From Lentzea aerocolonigenes (GTDB taxonomy: Bacteria; Actinomycetota; Actinomycetes; Mycobacteriales; Pseudonocardiaceae), in contig NZ_BBOJ01000042.1 of assembly GCF_000974445.1 (NCBI RefSeq), positions 1 through 41,057 of the forward strand: DNA of 41,057 bases, given 5' to 3'. Position 1 is the first letter of the stretch. Every line of letters begins with the position of its first letter. Below the pieces are notes generated by a model. That model did not search any database, was not told the origin of the DNA, and saw only the letters and a list, made by a program, of their open reading frames with translations. The translations under genes were made by a program, and so were the position numbers. This document shows, one piece after another, positions 14,965 to 23,124 of the stretch.

Positions 14965-15584
14965 ACCGCACCTTCCAGGAACACGTGCGTCAGCTCCCAC
15001 AGCAGGTGGTAGGCGGTCACGTGGATCTCCTTGACCACCAACGGATCCGTCGACGCGGTCGCCAGCACGTGGTCGGCCTCCAGCCGGCCTCCGCCTCCAC
15101 CGGCCAGCGCGACGGTCAGCAGGCCGCGCTCGCGTGCCACCGCCAGTCCGCGCAGGACGTTCTCGCACTCGCCGTCCGCGGACAGGCCGAGTGCGATGTC
15201 GGAGGGTTCACCGAGGCAGCGGACCTGGTGCGCGAAGGTTTCGGCGAACCCCTCGCGCACGGCGACACCGGTGAGCGTGGCGACGTCCGAGGTGAGGGAA
15301 ACGGCGGGCAGCGCGCGTTTGCCCACGATCACCGGGTGGACGAACTCCACGGCGACGTGCTGGGCGTCGGTGCTCGGACCGCCGTTGCCGAAGACGACGA
15401 GCTTGCCTCCCGCCCGGAACCGCTCGGCCATCCGCAGGCAGACGCGCGCGATCTCCTCGGCGTGCCCGGCGAGCTCTTCCAATGGGACCGCGCGCCGCCG
15501 TGACAATTCGTAGAAGCGGTCGGAACGGTCAGTAGCCGGAGCTTTTCCCACGTGCTCTTCTTCACCTCGAAACCGATTTTCCAC
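14961..15584 (-). CDS. SIS-domain protein (GmhA-like phosphosugar isomerase fold), copy 1
   Basis: Up to 207 aa. The SIS signature KLVVFGNGGPSTDAQHVAVEFVHP, the second phosphate-site region GLSADGECENVLRG, and the end VTAYHLLWELTHVFLEGAV parallel copy 2, so the pair is an old duplication. This copy has E in FVHP-E-like positions closer to true GmhA (AVEFVHP). It is the first gene of the long minus-strand maturation operon. The GTG at 15584 gives the longest product; a GTG at 15551, preceded by GAGGTGAAG, may be the true start. Substrate is unknown; context suggests a maturation or regulatory part in hydrogenase synthesis. Confidence 0.87.
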   Translation of the reverse strand: MENRFRGEEEHVGKAPATDRSDRFYELSRRRAVPLEELAGHAEEIARVCLRMAERFRAGGKLVVFGNGGPSTDAQHVAVEFVHPVIVGKRALPAVSLTSDVATLTGVAVREGFAETFAHQVRCLGEPSDIALGLSADGECENVLRGLAVARERGLLTVALAGGGGGRLEADHVLATASTDPLVVKEIHVTAYHLLWELTHVFLEGAV

Positions 15585-15685
15585 AATCCAGGCCGGTTGT
15601 TTACTTCACGTCCGGTACCACGCGCAAGGGCAGCGATTCCCGGCGACGGCGAAACTCACCGGTCTGGCCGAATCGAATTCGACGG

Positions 15686-16216
15686 TCAGCGAAACGGCAT
15701 GTCGCCGAACTGGTCCTGAACGCGCCGCAGCTCGCGCAGGCGGGGCTCGGTCTCGCCGCCGGCCCAGCGGCTGACGGTCTTCACGGAGACGCCGAGCTGC
15801 CTCGCCGCGGCCTCCCGCGTCAGCCCCTCGCGGCGCAGGACCTCCGTGATCCACTCGGCGAAGCTGGACGGCAGTGCGACCGGATCCTGCGAAACGGACA
15901 CTTCTGACCTGCCTGAAGTCGACTCCTCCGGGTGACGGCCAACCGGGTGAAGGAGTTCGGCCGACCCCGGCAGCACGTCGAACTCGACCTTGTCGGGGTA
16001 GGTCCGGCACGAAACGTGAATCCTCCCGGCCGGCCCCGCGGCGGCCAGCAGCACCTCCATGATCGTCCTGTTCAGCTCGCGGGCGTCGTCGTCGGACAGC
16101 GGTGCGTCCGCCATGCACCTGCGCATGAAGTCCTGTATTTCCGGAACGGCGGAGGGCCGCGCCGCGAACACCCTCGTGAGCACCACGACGGGAAAGATCT
16201 CGATCGACTCAGGCAC
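15686..16216 (-). CDS. XRE-family regulator with degenerate ATPase-like N-terminus
   Basis: The product is 176 aa. Residues about 20-85 (VPEIQDFMRRCMADAPLSDD through VEFDVLPG) look like a shortened RsbW-type ATPase fold that has lost its N-box and nucleotide loops. Residues about 120-165 form a Cro/CI helix-turn-helix (LTREAAARQLGVSVKTVSRW). It lies between the two group 1h blocks and diverges from hhyS, which suits a local regulator of both. The start is GTG 16216. Direct DNA binding is likely; the signal is unknown. The ATPase-like part may bind a partner such as the MEDS protein; this is speculation. Confidence 0.8.
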   Translation of the reverse strand: MPESIEIFPVVVLTRVFAARPSAVPEIQDFMRRCMADAPLSDDDARELNRTIMEVLLAAAGPAGRIHVSCRTYPDKVEFDVLPGSAELLHPVGRHPEESTSGRSEVSVSQDPVALPSSFAEWITEVLRREGLTREAAARQLGVSVKTVSRWAGGETEPRLRELRRVQDQFGDMPFR

Positions 16217-16397
16217 GCAAACCGCCCTTCCGCGACCTCGATGCTAACGCCGCGACAGCATTGTCCGGTGCGCCGACAGTTCAGTCTTGCGACAGGAACG
16301 AGGAAAGGTCTAGCGTTGCGGCTCCCCGACCGCCCCCGAAGCACGAAAAATTGAGCTTCGCGCGTTCCGGCACTATTTCACCAGGAGGTGTCCGGCG
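16217..16397. promoter_or_regulatory. Divergent promoter region between the XRE gene and hhyS
   Basis: This is the only non-coding stretch upstream of hhyS. It holds GACA-GCAT-TGTC (16254-16265) and two further CGACAG words within 40 nt (near 16273 and 16291), plus an AT-richer stretch (CACGAAAAATTGAGC) nearer hhyS. There is no DosR-like box. The repeated CGACAG words are candidate binding sites for the adjacent XRE protein; the assignment is inferred. Confidence 0.35.
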
Positions 16398-17429
16398 ATG
16401 ACCAGGGCCGAGCAACCGCCCGGCACCCCGGCACAGGCCCAGGTCGAACCCGAACCCGTGGTGCACGTCCTCTGGATGAACGGCGGCCTCGGCTGCGACG
16501 GCGACTCGGTCGCCCTCACCGCCGCCACGCAGCCCAGCATCGAGGAGATCGTCCTCGGCGGCCTGCCAGGACTCCCCCGCGTCGCGATGCACTGGCCGCT
16601 GCTCGACTTCGAGTGCGGCCCGAGCGGCGGAGCGGACAGCTTCATCGAGTGGTGGCACCGGGCCGACCGCGGTGAGCTCGAGCCCTTCGTGCTGGTCGTC
16701 GAGGGCTCGGTGCCGGACGAGCGGAACAAGGAAACCGGGTTCTGGTGCGGCTTCGGCACCGATCGCGCGACCGGCCAGCCCATCACCACCACCGAGTGGC
16801 TGGACCGGCTGGCGCCCAAGGCGACCGCGGTCCTCGCCGTCGGCACGTGCGCGGGCTACGGCGGCATCCACGCCATGGAGGGCAACCCGACCGGCGCGAT
16901 GGGTGTGCCCGACCACCTCGGCTGGGACTGGAAGTCCAAGGACGGCATCCCGATCGTGGTCGTGCCCGGCTGCCCAGTGCAGCCGGACAACCTCTCCGAG
17001 ACCATCCTGCACCTGCTCTACCAGGTCGCGGGCAACGCGCCGATGATCGACCTCGACGAGGCGCTGCGCCCCAGGTGGTTGTTCGAGACCACCGTGCACG
17101 AGGGCTGCGACCGGGCCGGCTACTACGAGCAGGACGACTTCGCCCAGCGGCCCGGCTCGCCGAAGTGCCTCGTGAAGCTCGGGTGCTGGGGTCAGGTGGT
17201 CCGGTGCAACGTGCCCAAGCGCGGCTGGATCAACGGCATCGGCGGTTGTCCCAACGTGGGCGGCATCTGCATCGCCTGCACCATGCCTGGTTTCCCCGAC
17301 AAGTTCATGCCGTTCATGGAGCACCCGCTCGGCGGCACCACCCCCGCGCCGGCCAGAACCCTGACCGGCACCGCCATCCGCGTCCTGCGGGACGTCAGAA
17401 CGAAGGCAGTGAGCCCGGTACCGCGATGA
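16398..17429 (+). CDS. hhyS: Group 1h (high-affinity) [NiFe] hydrogenase small subunit HhyS
   Basis: The product is 343 aa without a Tat signal. The proximal cluster motif reads LGCDGDS: C33 is followed by D36 where most small subunits have a second Cys. This 3Cys/1Asp site is known from actinobacterial-type, oxygen-tolerant group 1h enzymes. The remaining Fe-S ligands are visible (GTCAGYGG, VVPGCPVQPDN, HEGCDRAGYY, CLVKLGCWG, GGCPNVGGICIACTMPGFPDKF). With HhyL it oxidises H2 at very low, even atmospheric, concentrations and feeds the respiratory chain. AGGAGG lies 9 nt before the ATG. Its stop overlaps the hhyL start (ATGA). Confidence 0.94.
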   Translation: MTRAEQPPGTPAQAQVEPEPVVHVLWMNGGLGCDGDSVALTAATQPSIEEIVLGGLPGLPRVAMHWPLLDFECGPSGGADSFIEWWHRADRGELEPFVLVVEGSVPDERNKETGFWCGFGTDRATGQPITTTEWLDRLAPKATAVLAVGTCAGYGGIHAMEGNPTGAMGVPDHLGWDWKSKDGIPIVVVPGCPVQPDNLSETILHLLYQVAGNAPMIDLDEALRPRWLFETTVHEGCDRAGYYEQDDFAQRPGSPKCLVKLGCWGQVVRCNVPKRGWINGIGGCPNVGGICIACTMPGFPDKFMPFMEHPLGGTTPAPARTLTGTAIRVLRDVRTKAVSPVPR

Positions 17430-19189
17430 CCGCCAAGAACCACGATCTCGTCGAGATGACCTGGGACCCGATCACCAGGATCGTCGGAAGTCTCGGCATC
17501 CACACCAGGATCGACTGGGCAGCACGGCGGGTGGTCGAGTGCTACAGCACCTCGTCGATCTTCCGCGGCTACAGCGTCTTCATGAAGGGCAAGGATCCGC
17601 GCGACGCGCACTTCATCACCAGCCGCATCTGCGGCATCTGCGGGGACAACCACGCGACGTGTTCGGTCTACGCGCAGAACATGGCGTACGGCGCCAAGCC
17701 TCCGCACCTCGCGGAGTGGATCATCAATCTGGGCGAGTCCGCGGAGTACCTCTTCGACCACAACATCTTCCAGGAGAACCTGGTCGGTGTGGACTACTGC
17801 GAGAAGATGGTCCGCGAGACCAACCCCGGGGTGCTGGAGCTGGCGAACCGCACCGAGGCGCCGCACGCCGGTGTGCACGGCTACCGCACCATCGGCGACA
17901 TCATGCGCTCGCTCAACCCGCTCGAGGGCGAGTTCTACCGCGAGGCGCTGCAGATCTCCCGGCAGGCCAGGGAGATGTTCTGCCTGATGGAGGGCAGGCA
18001 CGTGCATCCGTCCACTTTGTACCCCGGCGGGGTCGGCACGGTGGCCACGCTGCAGCTGTTCACCGATTACCTCACCCGGCTGATGCGGTACGTGGAGTTC
18101 ATGAAGAAGGTCGTGCCGATGCACGACGACCTGTTCGACTTCGTCTACACCGCCCTGCCCGGCTACGAGGAGGTCGGCAGGCGGCGGGTCCTGCTCGCGT
18201 GCTGGGGTGGTCTCAACGATCCGGAGCACTGCGACTTCACCTACCGCAACATGGCCTCGTGGGGCCGGAAGATGTTCATCACGCCGGGAATCGTCGTCGA
18301 CGGGAAGCTCGTCACGACCGACCTCGTGGACATCAACCTGGGCATGCGGATCCTTCTCGGCTCGTCGTTCTACGACGACTGGGAGGGCATGGACAGGTTC
18401 GTGACGCACGACGACCTCGGCAACCCGGTCGACGCGCGGCACCCGTGGAACCAGCACACGATTCCCAGGCCCGGCAAGCGGGACTTCGGCGACAGGTACT
18501 CGTGGACGATGTCGCCGCGGTGGTTCGACGGCGAACAGCACCTCCCGCTCGACACCGGTGGCGGGCCGCTCGCGAGGCTGTGGACGACCGCGCTCGCCGG
18601 CCTCGTGCGCACCGACCACGTCGAGGCGACCGGTCACAGCGTGCGCATCACGTTGCCGCGCACCATGACCCGGCCGGAGGCGACGTTCGAGTGGCGGATC
18701 CCCCGCTGGAGCAACGCCATCGAGCGCAACCGCGCCCGCACCTACTTCCAGGCCTACATCGCCGCGCTGGCGCTGCACTTCTGCGACCGCGCGCTCGCCG
18801 AGGTCCGCGGCGGGCGCACGGACACGTGGTCGGAGTTCACGGTGCCCGACGACGCGTTCAGCTGCGGGTTCACCGAGGCGGTGCGCGGCGGGCTCTCGCA
18901 CCACATGGTGATCCGCGACGGCCGGATCGCGAACTACCAGCCGTACCCGCCGACACCGTGGAACGCGAGCGTGCGCGACAGCTTCGGCACACCCGGCCCG
19001 TTCGAGGACGCGGTGCAGAACACCCCCATCTTCGAGGAGAATACCAGGGAGAACTTCAAGGGCATCGACATCATGCGGGCGGTGCGCAGCTTCGACCCGT
19101 GCATGCCCTGCGGCGTCCACATGTCCATCGGCGCCGGGACGACGCTGACCAAGATCCACACGCCGCACGCGTTCGGTGGTGCGCCGTGA
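17426..19189 (+). CDS. hhyL: Group 1h [NiFe] hydrogenase large subunit HhyL
   Basis: The product is 587 aa. L1 is SRICGICGDNHATCS (C69, C72) and L2 is DPCMPCGVH, followed by a 22-residue tail (MSIGAGTTL...) that the maturation protease should remove. It is the catalytic subunit that binds NiFe(CN)2CO. Conserved stretches such as ITRIVGSLGIH and LEGRHVHP-type (MEGRHVHPSTLYPGG) fit the 1h class. It is overlapped by 4 nt on both sides and forms the core of a six-gene operon ending with hypF. Confidence 0.95.
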   Translation: MTAKNHDLVEMTWDPITRIVGSLGIHTRIDWAARRVVECYSTSSIFRGYSVFMKGKDPRDAHFITSRICGICGDNHATCSVYAQNMAYGAKPPHLAEWIINLGESAEYLFDHNIFQENLVGVDYCEKMVRETNPGVLELANRTEAPHAGVHGYRTIGDIMRSLNPLEGEFYREALQISRQAREMFCLMEGRHVHPSTLYPGGVGTVATLQLFTDYLTRLMRYVEFMKKVVPMHDDLFDFVYTALPGYEEVGRRRVLLACWGGLNDPEHCDFTYRNMASWGRKMFITPGIVVDGKLVTTDLVDINLGMRILLGSSFYDDWEGMDRFVTHDDLGNPVDARHPWNQHTIPRPGKRDFGDRYSWTMSPRWFDGEQHLPLDTGGGPLARLWTTALAGLVRTDHVEATGHSVRITLPRTMTRPEATFEWRIPRWSNAIERNRARTYFQAYIAALALHFCDRALAEVRGGRTDTWSEFTVPDDAFSCGFTEAVRGGLSHHMVIRDGRIANYQPYPPTPWNASVRDSFGTPGPFEDAVQNTPIFEENTRENFKGIDIMRAVRSFDPCMPCGVHMSIGAGTTLTKIHTPHAFGGAP

Positions 19190-19665
19190 CGGACGACGTG
19201 GAGAGCGCGGGCGAGAAGGTCGAGGAGCTGCTCGCCACCCTGCGCTCGGGTGAGGACCGGGAGGTCGCGGAAGACCTCGTGCGGGTGCTGATGGACCTGT
19301 ACGGCGACGGCCTCGCGCGCATCGTCGCGGTGCTGCGCGAGCACGACGCGACGTTGCTCAGGACGATCGCCGCGGACGATCTCGTGGCGAGCCTGCTCAT
19401 GGTGCACGACCTGCACCCGGACGACCCGGACAGCCGGATCCGCCGCGCGCTCGCTGCGTTCGACGCGGTCGAGTACCTCGGCATCGACGACAGCGGGGTC
19501 GTGCGGTTGCGGCTGCGCGGTGGTTGTCGTTCCAGCGCACAGGCCGTGGTCGAAAGGGCGGTGCTCGACGCCGCGCCCGAGGTCGTCTCGGTCGAGATCA
19601 CCACCGCCGGCCCGCTCCTGCAGATCGGGATGAGGCCACCACCGGGGTGGAGCGTGGCGTCGTGA
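19186..19665 (+). CDS. NifU-like protein with one conserved cysteine
   Basis: The product is 159 aa. The C-terminal part (about 90-150) follows the NifU C-terminal fold (AVEYLGIDDSGVVRLRLRGGCRSSAQAVVERAVLDAAPEVVSVEI). The usual CxxC that holds an Fe-S cluster is reduced to C114-x2-S117, and C114 is the only cysteine in the protein. The N-terminal half contains LVASLLMVHDLHPDD, a block I associate with this hydrogenase-linked subfamily. Cluster binding could then need a dimer or another partner. It is coupled to hhyL (GTGA) and to the next gene. I infer a role in Fe-S loading or assembly of the small subunit with its unusual proximal cluster. Confidence 0.85.
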   Translation: MTDDVESAGEKVEELLATLRSGEDREVAEDLVRVLMDLYGDGLARIVAVLREHDATLLRTIAADDLVASLLMVHDLHPDDPDSRIRRALAAFDAVEYLGIDDSGVVRLRLRGGCRSSAQAVVERAVLDAAPEVVSVEITTAGPLLQIGMRPPPGWSVAS

Positions 19666-20288
19666 GCCCTCACCGCCTGCGCCGTTTCACCGGCACACCG
19701 CACTTCCTGCGCGAACAGCGCGCCGCACGGATGGAACAGCTGGAGCGGTGCGAGCTGTGCGGCACCCCGGTCGCTTCGCGGCACGGGCACGTGGTCGACG
19801 TCCAGCGCCGCGCGCTCATGTGCTCCTGCCGCGCGTGCTTCCTCCTGTTCACCCGGCACAAGGATCACCGAACGCGCTATCGCGCCGTACCTGAGCGCTA
19901 CCTCCGGGACCCGGAACACCCGGTGACCGCCGCGCAGTGGGAGGTGCTGGACATCCCGGTGGGCACCGCGTTCCTGCTCCGCACGAGCACCGGCGTCACC
20001 GTGTTCCACCCCAGTCCCGCGGGTGCCACCGAACGCCCGCTCGACACCGGCGTGTGGAACCGGCTGGCCGTGGCGCACCCGCTGCTGACGATGGCCGAGC
20101 CGGACGTGGAGGCGATCCTGTTCCGCCGCACCGAGAAGGGCGCCGACTGCTTCCTGGTGCCGGTCGACGTCTGCTACCGGCTGGTCGGCACGATCCGGCT
20201 GTACTGGACCGGCCTCGACGGCGGCGAACAGCTGCGGGAGCACATCGAGGCGCTGTTCGCGGAGATCAGGGACAAGGCACGACCATGA
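19662..20288 (+). CDS. DUF5947 family protein of the group 1h locus
   Basis: The product is 208 aa. An N-terminal zinc-ribbon-like part has CELCG (about 30-34) and CSCRACF (about 59-65). The rest (VTAAQWEVLDIPVGTAFLL..., ending VGTIRLYWTGLDGGEQLREHIEALF) matches what I recall of DUF5947, found next to group 1h hydrogenases in actinobacteria. Function unknown; four metal-binding cysteines suggest zinc or Fe-S binding. GTG start overlaps the previous stop, and the end overlaps the next start. Family naming is from memory and should be checked by profile search. Confidence 0.8.
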   Translation: MSPHRLRRFTGTPHFLREQRAARMEQLERCELCGTPVASRHGHVVDVQRRALMCSCRACFLLFTRHKDHRTRYRAVPERYLRDPEHPVTAAQWEVLDIPVGTAFLLRTSTGVTVFHPSPAGATERPLDTGVWNRLAVAHPLLTMAEPDVEAILFRRTEKGADCFLVPVDVCYRLVGTIRLYWTGLDGGEQLREHIEALFAEIRDKARP

Positions 20289-20926
20289 ACTCACTGCACT
20301 TCGAATGCGTTGACGCACAGGCCAACCCGTACGCCGCCGTGCCCGCCATCACGCTGCGCCTGCGGATCAGCCAGGGCGGCGACGAACCGGTCGACGCCGT
20401 GGCGTTGCGCTGCCAGATCCGCATCGAGCCGCACCGCAGGCGCTACTCCGCGGACGAGGCCCGGCGCCTGGTCGACCTGTTCGGCGACACCGGCCGGTGG
20501 GCGCGCACGCTCAAGCCGGTGTCGCTGGCGACGGTGCCGGCGATGGTGCCGGGCTTCACCGGCAGCACTGTCGTCGATCTCGACGTGCCGTGCTCGTACG
20601 ACCTCGAGGTCGCGTCCACGAAGTACTTCAACGCACTGGACCAGGGTTCGATCCCGCTGCTGTTGTTGTTCAGCGGCACGGTGTTCGGCCGTCACGACGG
20701 CAGGCTGCGCGTCCGCCAGGTGCCGTGGAGCAACGAGGAGTCCTTCGCACTCCCGGTGGAGGTGTGGCGCAGGACCGTCGACTACCACTTCCCCGGCAGC
20801 GCGTGGCTGCGGCTGCGCCAGGACACGATGGACGAGCTGCAGCGCTTCCGGTCCGAGCACGCGTTCACGACCTGGGACGACGCCGTGGCCGCGTTGCTCG
20901 CCGAGGTGCGGGCGCAGGACCGGTGA
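20285..20926 (+). CDS. DUF6084 family protein of the group 1h locus
   Basis: The product is 213 aa, without cysteine motifs or membrane segments. It is mostly beta-strand and contains LRCQIRIEPHRRRYSADEARRL, VPGFTGSTVVDLDVPCSYDLEVASTKYFNALDQGSIPLLLLFSGTVF and a C-terminal WLRLRQDTMDELQRFRSEH helix. I recall this as DUF6084, a companion of DUF5947. The pair always next to hydrogenase genes implies a shared assembly or targeting job, which is not established. It is coupled to both neighbours by 4-nt overlaps. Confidence 0.8.
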   Translation: MNSLHFECVDAQANPYAAVPAITLRLRISQGGDEPVDAVALRCQIRIEPHRRRYSADEARRLVDLFGDTGRWARTLKPVSLATVPAMVPGFTGSTVVDLDVPCSYDLEVASTKYFNALDQGSIPLLLLFSGTVFGRHDGRLRVRQVPWSNEESFALPVEVWRRTVDYHFPGSAWLRLRQDTMDELQRFRSEHAFTTWDDAVAALLAEVRAQDR

Positions 20927-23124
20927 GCGCCCGCGTCGGCCGGAGCCTCCGCGTCGCCGGTGTCGTGCAGGGCGTCGGGTTCCGCCCGTTCGTGCACCGG
21001 CTGGCCTCCCGGCTGCGGCTGAGCGGGCAGGTCGGCAACGACGTCGAAGGCGTGTTCATCGAGATCGAGGGCACGCCGGAGAACGTGGCGGAGTTCCTGG
21101 CCGTTCTGTGCAGGGACGCTCCCCCGCGAGCCCGGATCGACCGCGTGCAGGTGTCCGAACGCCCCGCCCGCGGCACGACGGGCTTCCGGATCAGCACCAG
21201 CCGCGCCGGCCCACAGCCGTCCGCGCTCGTGCCCGCGGACGTCGGCACGTGCGCGGACTGCCTGCGCGAGCTGTTCGACCCGGCCGACCGCCGCTACCGG
21301 TACCCGTTCGTCAACTGCGCCCACTGCGGCCCGCGGTACACCATCGTGCGCGCCGTGCCGTACGACCGGGCGCGGACGACCATGGCGCGGTTCCCGATGT
21401 GCGCGGACTGCCGGACGGAGTACACCGACGCCACCAACCGGCGCTTCCACGCCGAACCGATCTGCTGCCCCGGCTGCGGGCCCCGTCTCGTGCTCGGCGA
21501 CAGCCCGGATCCGCTCGGTGAGGCCGTCGCACGGCTCGCCGAAGGACAGGTGCTGGCGGTCAAAGGGCTCGGCGGCTTCCACCTCGCCGTGCTCGCCGCG
21601 CATCCCGCGGCCGCGGCCGTGCTGCGCGCCCGCAAACGCCGCCCGGACAAGCCTTTCGCGGTGATGGTCGCCGATCTGCGCCAGGCCGCCGAGCTGTGCG
21701 AGGTCGACGACGCCGAGGCTCTCCGCGATCCGCGCGGCCCGATCGTGCTGCTGCCCCGCCGGGCAGGCGCACCGGTGTCCGAAGCGGTCGCTCCCGGGAC
21801 GAACGAACTGGGCCTGCTGCTGCCGTACACGCCGTTGCACCACCTGCTGTTGCGCGAGCTGGGTGAACCGATCGTGCTCACCAGTGGGAACGTCTCGGAC
21901 GAACCGATCGCCCACCGTCACGCGCGCTCACTCGGCGAGGTGGCCGACGCCGTGCTGACCCACGACCGCCCGATCCGTTCTCCCGCCGACGACTCGGTGG
22001 TGCGTGGAGGCCGCGTGCTGCGTCGTGCCAGGGGGTTCGCGCCCGAACCCGTCAGCCTGCCCGTGCGCACTCCGCTGCCGATTCTCGCCTGTGGCGCGGA
22101 GCTGAAGAACACGTTCTGCCTCGTGCGGGACGAGCGCGCGTTCCTGTCGCCCCACCTCGGCGACCTGAGCGACCACGCGACGTTCACCCGCTTCGCCAGG
22201 ACCGTCGAGCACTTCGGGCGGCTGTTCGGCATCACGCCGCGGGTCGTGGCCCACGACCTGCACCCCGACTACCGCTCCACGAGGTACGCCACCGACCTCG
22301 TCGGCGTCGACCTGGTGGGTGTGCAGCACCACCACGCGCACGCAGCGTCCTGCCTGGCCGAGAACGACGAGGAGGGGCCGGTCATCGCGGTCGTGTTCGA
22401 CGGCACGGGCTACGGGCCGGACGGCACGATCTGGGGCGGGGAGTTCCTGGTCGCCGACCTCGCCGGCTATCGGCGCATCGGGCACCTGAAACCGGTGCCG
22501 ATGCCCGGTGGCGCGACCGCGATCAGACAGCCCTGGCGGATGGCCGCGGCGTACCTCCCGGAGGTGCGGCTTCCGGTGGCGCGGCGCAACGAGTCGCGCT
22601 GGGAACCCGTGGTCGCGATGGCGCGCAACGGGGTGAACGCACCGCTCACGTCCAGCGCGGGCAGGCTGTTCGACGCTGCGGCCGCGCTGCTGGACGTGCG
22701 GGACGTGATCACCTACGAGGGCCAGGCCGCCGTCGAGCTGGAGCAGCGCGCGGATCCGTCCACTTCGGACGGCTACCGGGCCGGGACCGAAGGCCTGGTC
22801 GTGTGCGGTGAAGATCTGCTGCGAGCCCTCGTCGCCGACCTGTGCGCGGGCGTCGATCCGGGCGTGGTCGCCGCCCGGTTCCACAACGGCGTCGCCGACG
22901 CGATCGTGGCCTGCTGCACAGCGGCGCGGGAGGAGACCGGACTGACCTCGGTCGCGTTGTCCGGCGGGGTGTTCCAGAACGCCCTGCTGCTGCGCCGCAC
23001 CGTCGACGGACTGCGGCGTTCGGGGTTCCGGGTGCTCACGCACCGCCGGGTGCCCCCGAACGACGGCGGCATCAGCCTGGGGCAGGCCGCCGTCGCCGCG
23101 GCCCTCGTCAGTTGTGCATCCTGA
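20923..23124 (+). CDS. hypF: Carbamoyltransferase HypF
   Basis: The product is 733 aa, near the family's 750. Domains in order: acylphosphatase (VQGVGFRPFVHRLA), two zinc-finger pairs (CADCLREL...CAHCGPR and CADCRTEY...CCPGCGPR, about 107-190), a YrdC-like domain (LAVKGLGGFHLA, RKRRPDKPFAVM), and a Kae1-like C-terminal domain with HHHAHA and FDGTGYGPDGTIWGGE. It makes carbamoyl-adenylate from carbamoyl phosphate and passes the carbamoyl to HypE. It is the only hypF here, placed at the end of the hhy operon away from the other hyp genes. Its 3' end overlaps the convergent hpf gene by 17 nt. Confidence 0.95.
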   Translation: MSARVGRSLRVAGVVQGVGFRPFVHRLASRLRLSGQVGNDVEGVFIEIEGTPENVAEFLAVLCRDAPPRARIDRVQVSERPARGTTGFRISTSRAGPQPSALVPADVGTCADCLRELFDPADRRYRYPFVNCAHCGPRYTIVRAVPYDRARTTMARFPMCADCRTEYTDATNRRFHAEPICCPGCGPRLVLGDSPDPLGEAVARLAEGQVLAVKGLGGFHLAVLAAHPAAAAVLRARKRRPDKPFAVMVADLRQAAELCEVDDAEALRDPRGPIVLLPRRAGAPVSEAVAPGTNELGLLLPYTPLHHLLLRELGEPIVLTSGNVSDEPIAHRHARSLGEVADAVLTHDRPIRSPADDSVVRGGRVLRRARGFAPEPVSLPVRTPLPILACGAELKNTFCLVRDERAFLSPHLGDLSDHATFTRFARTVEHFGRLFGITPRVVAHDLHPDYRSTRYATDLVGVDLVGVQHHHAHAASCLAENDEEGPVIAVVFDGTGYGPDGTIWGGEFLVADLAGYRRIGHLKPVPMPGGATAIRQPWRMAAAYLPEVRLPVARRNESRWEPVVAMARNGVNAPLTSSAGRLFDAAAALLDVRDVITYEGQAAVELEQRADPSTSDGYRAGTEGLVVCGEDLLRALVADLCAGVDPGVVAARFHNGVADAIVACCTAAREETGLTSVALSGGVFQNALLLRRTVDGLRRSGFRVLTHRRVPPNDGGISLGQAAVAAALVSCAS

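Noticed and set aside
14129..15584. Heptose or lipopolysaccharide synthesis cluster because of GmhA-like genes
   Set aside because: No other heptose genes nearby; both SIS genes are embedded in a hydrogenase maturation operon.
15673..15682. TCGAATTCGA palindrome as an operator
   Set aside because: Short, lies just downstream of the XRE stop codon, and I see no second copy; too weak to call.
16745..19665. Very long alternative frames across hhyL on both strands
   Set aside because: They are Arg/Pro-rich products of high GC third-position bias, overlapping clear hhyS, hhyL and nifU-like genes.
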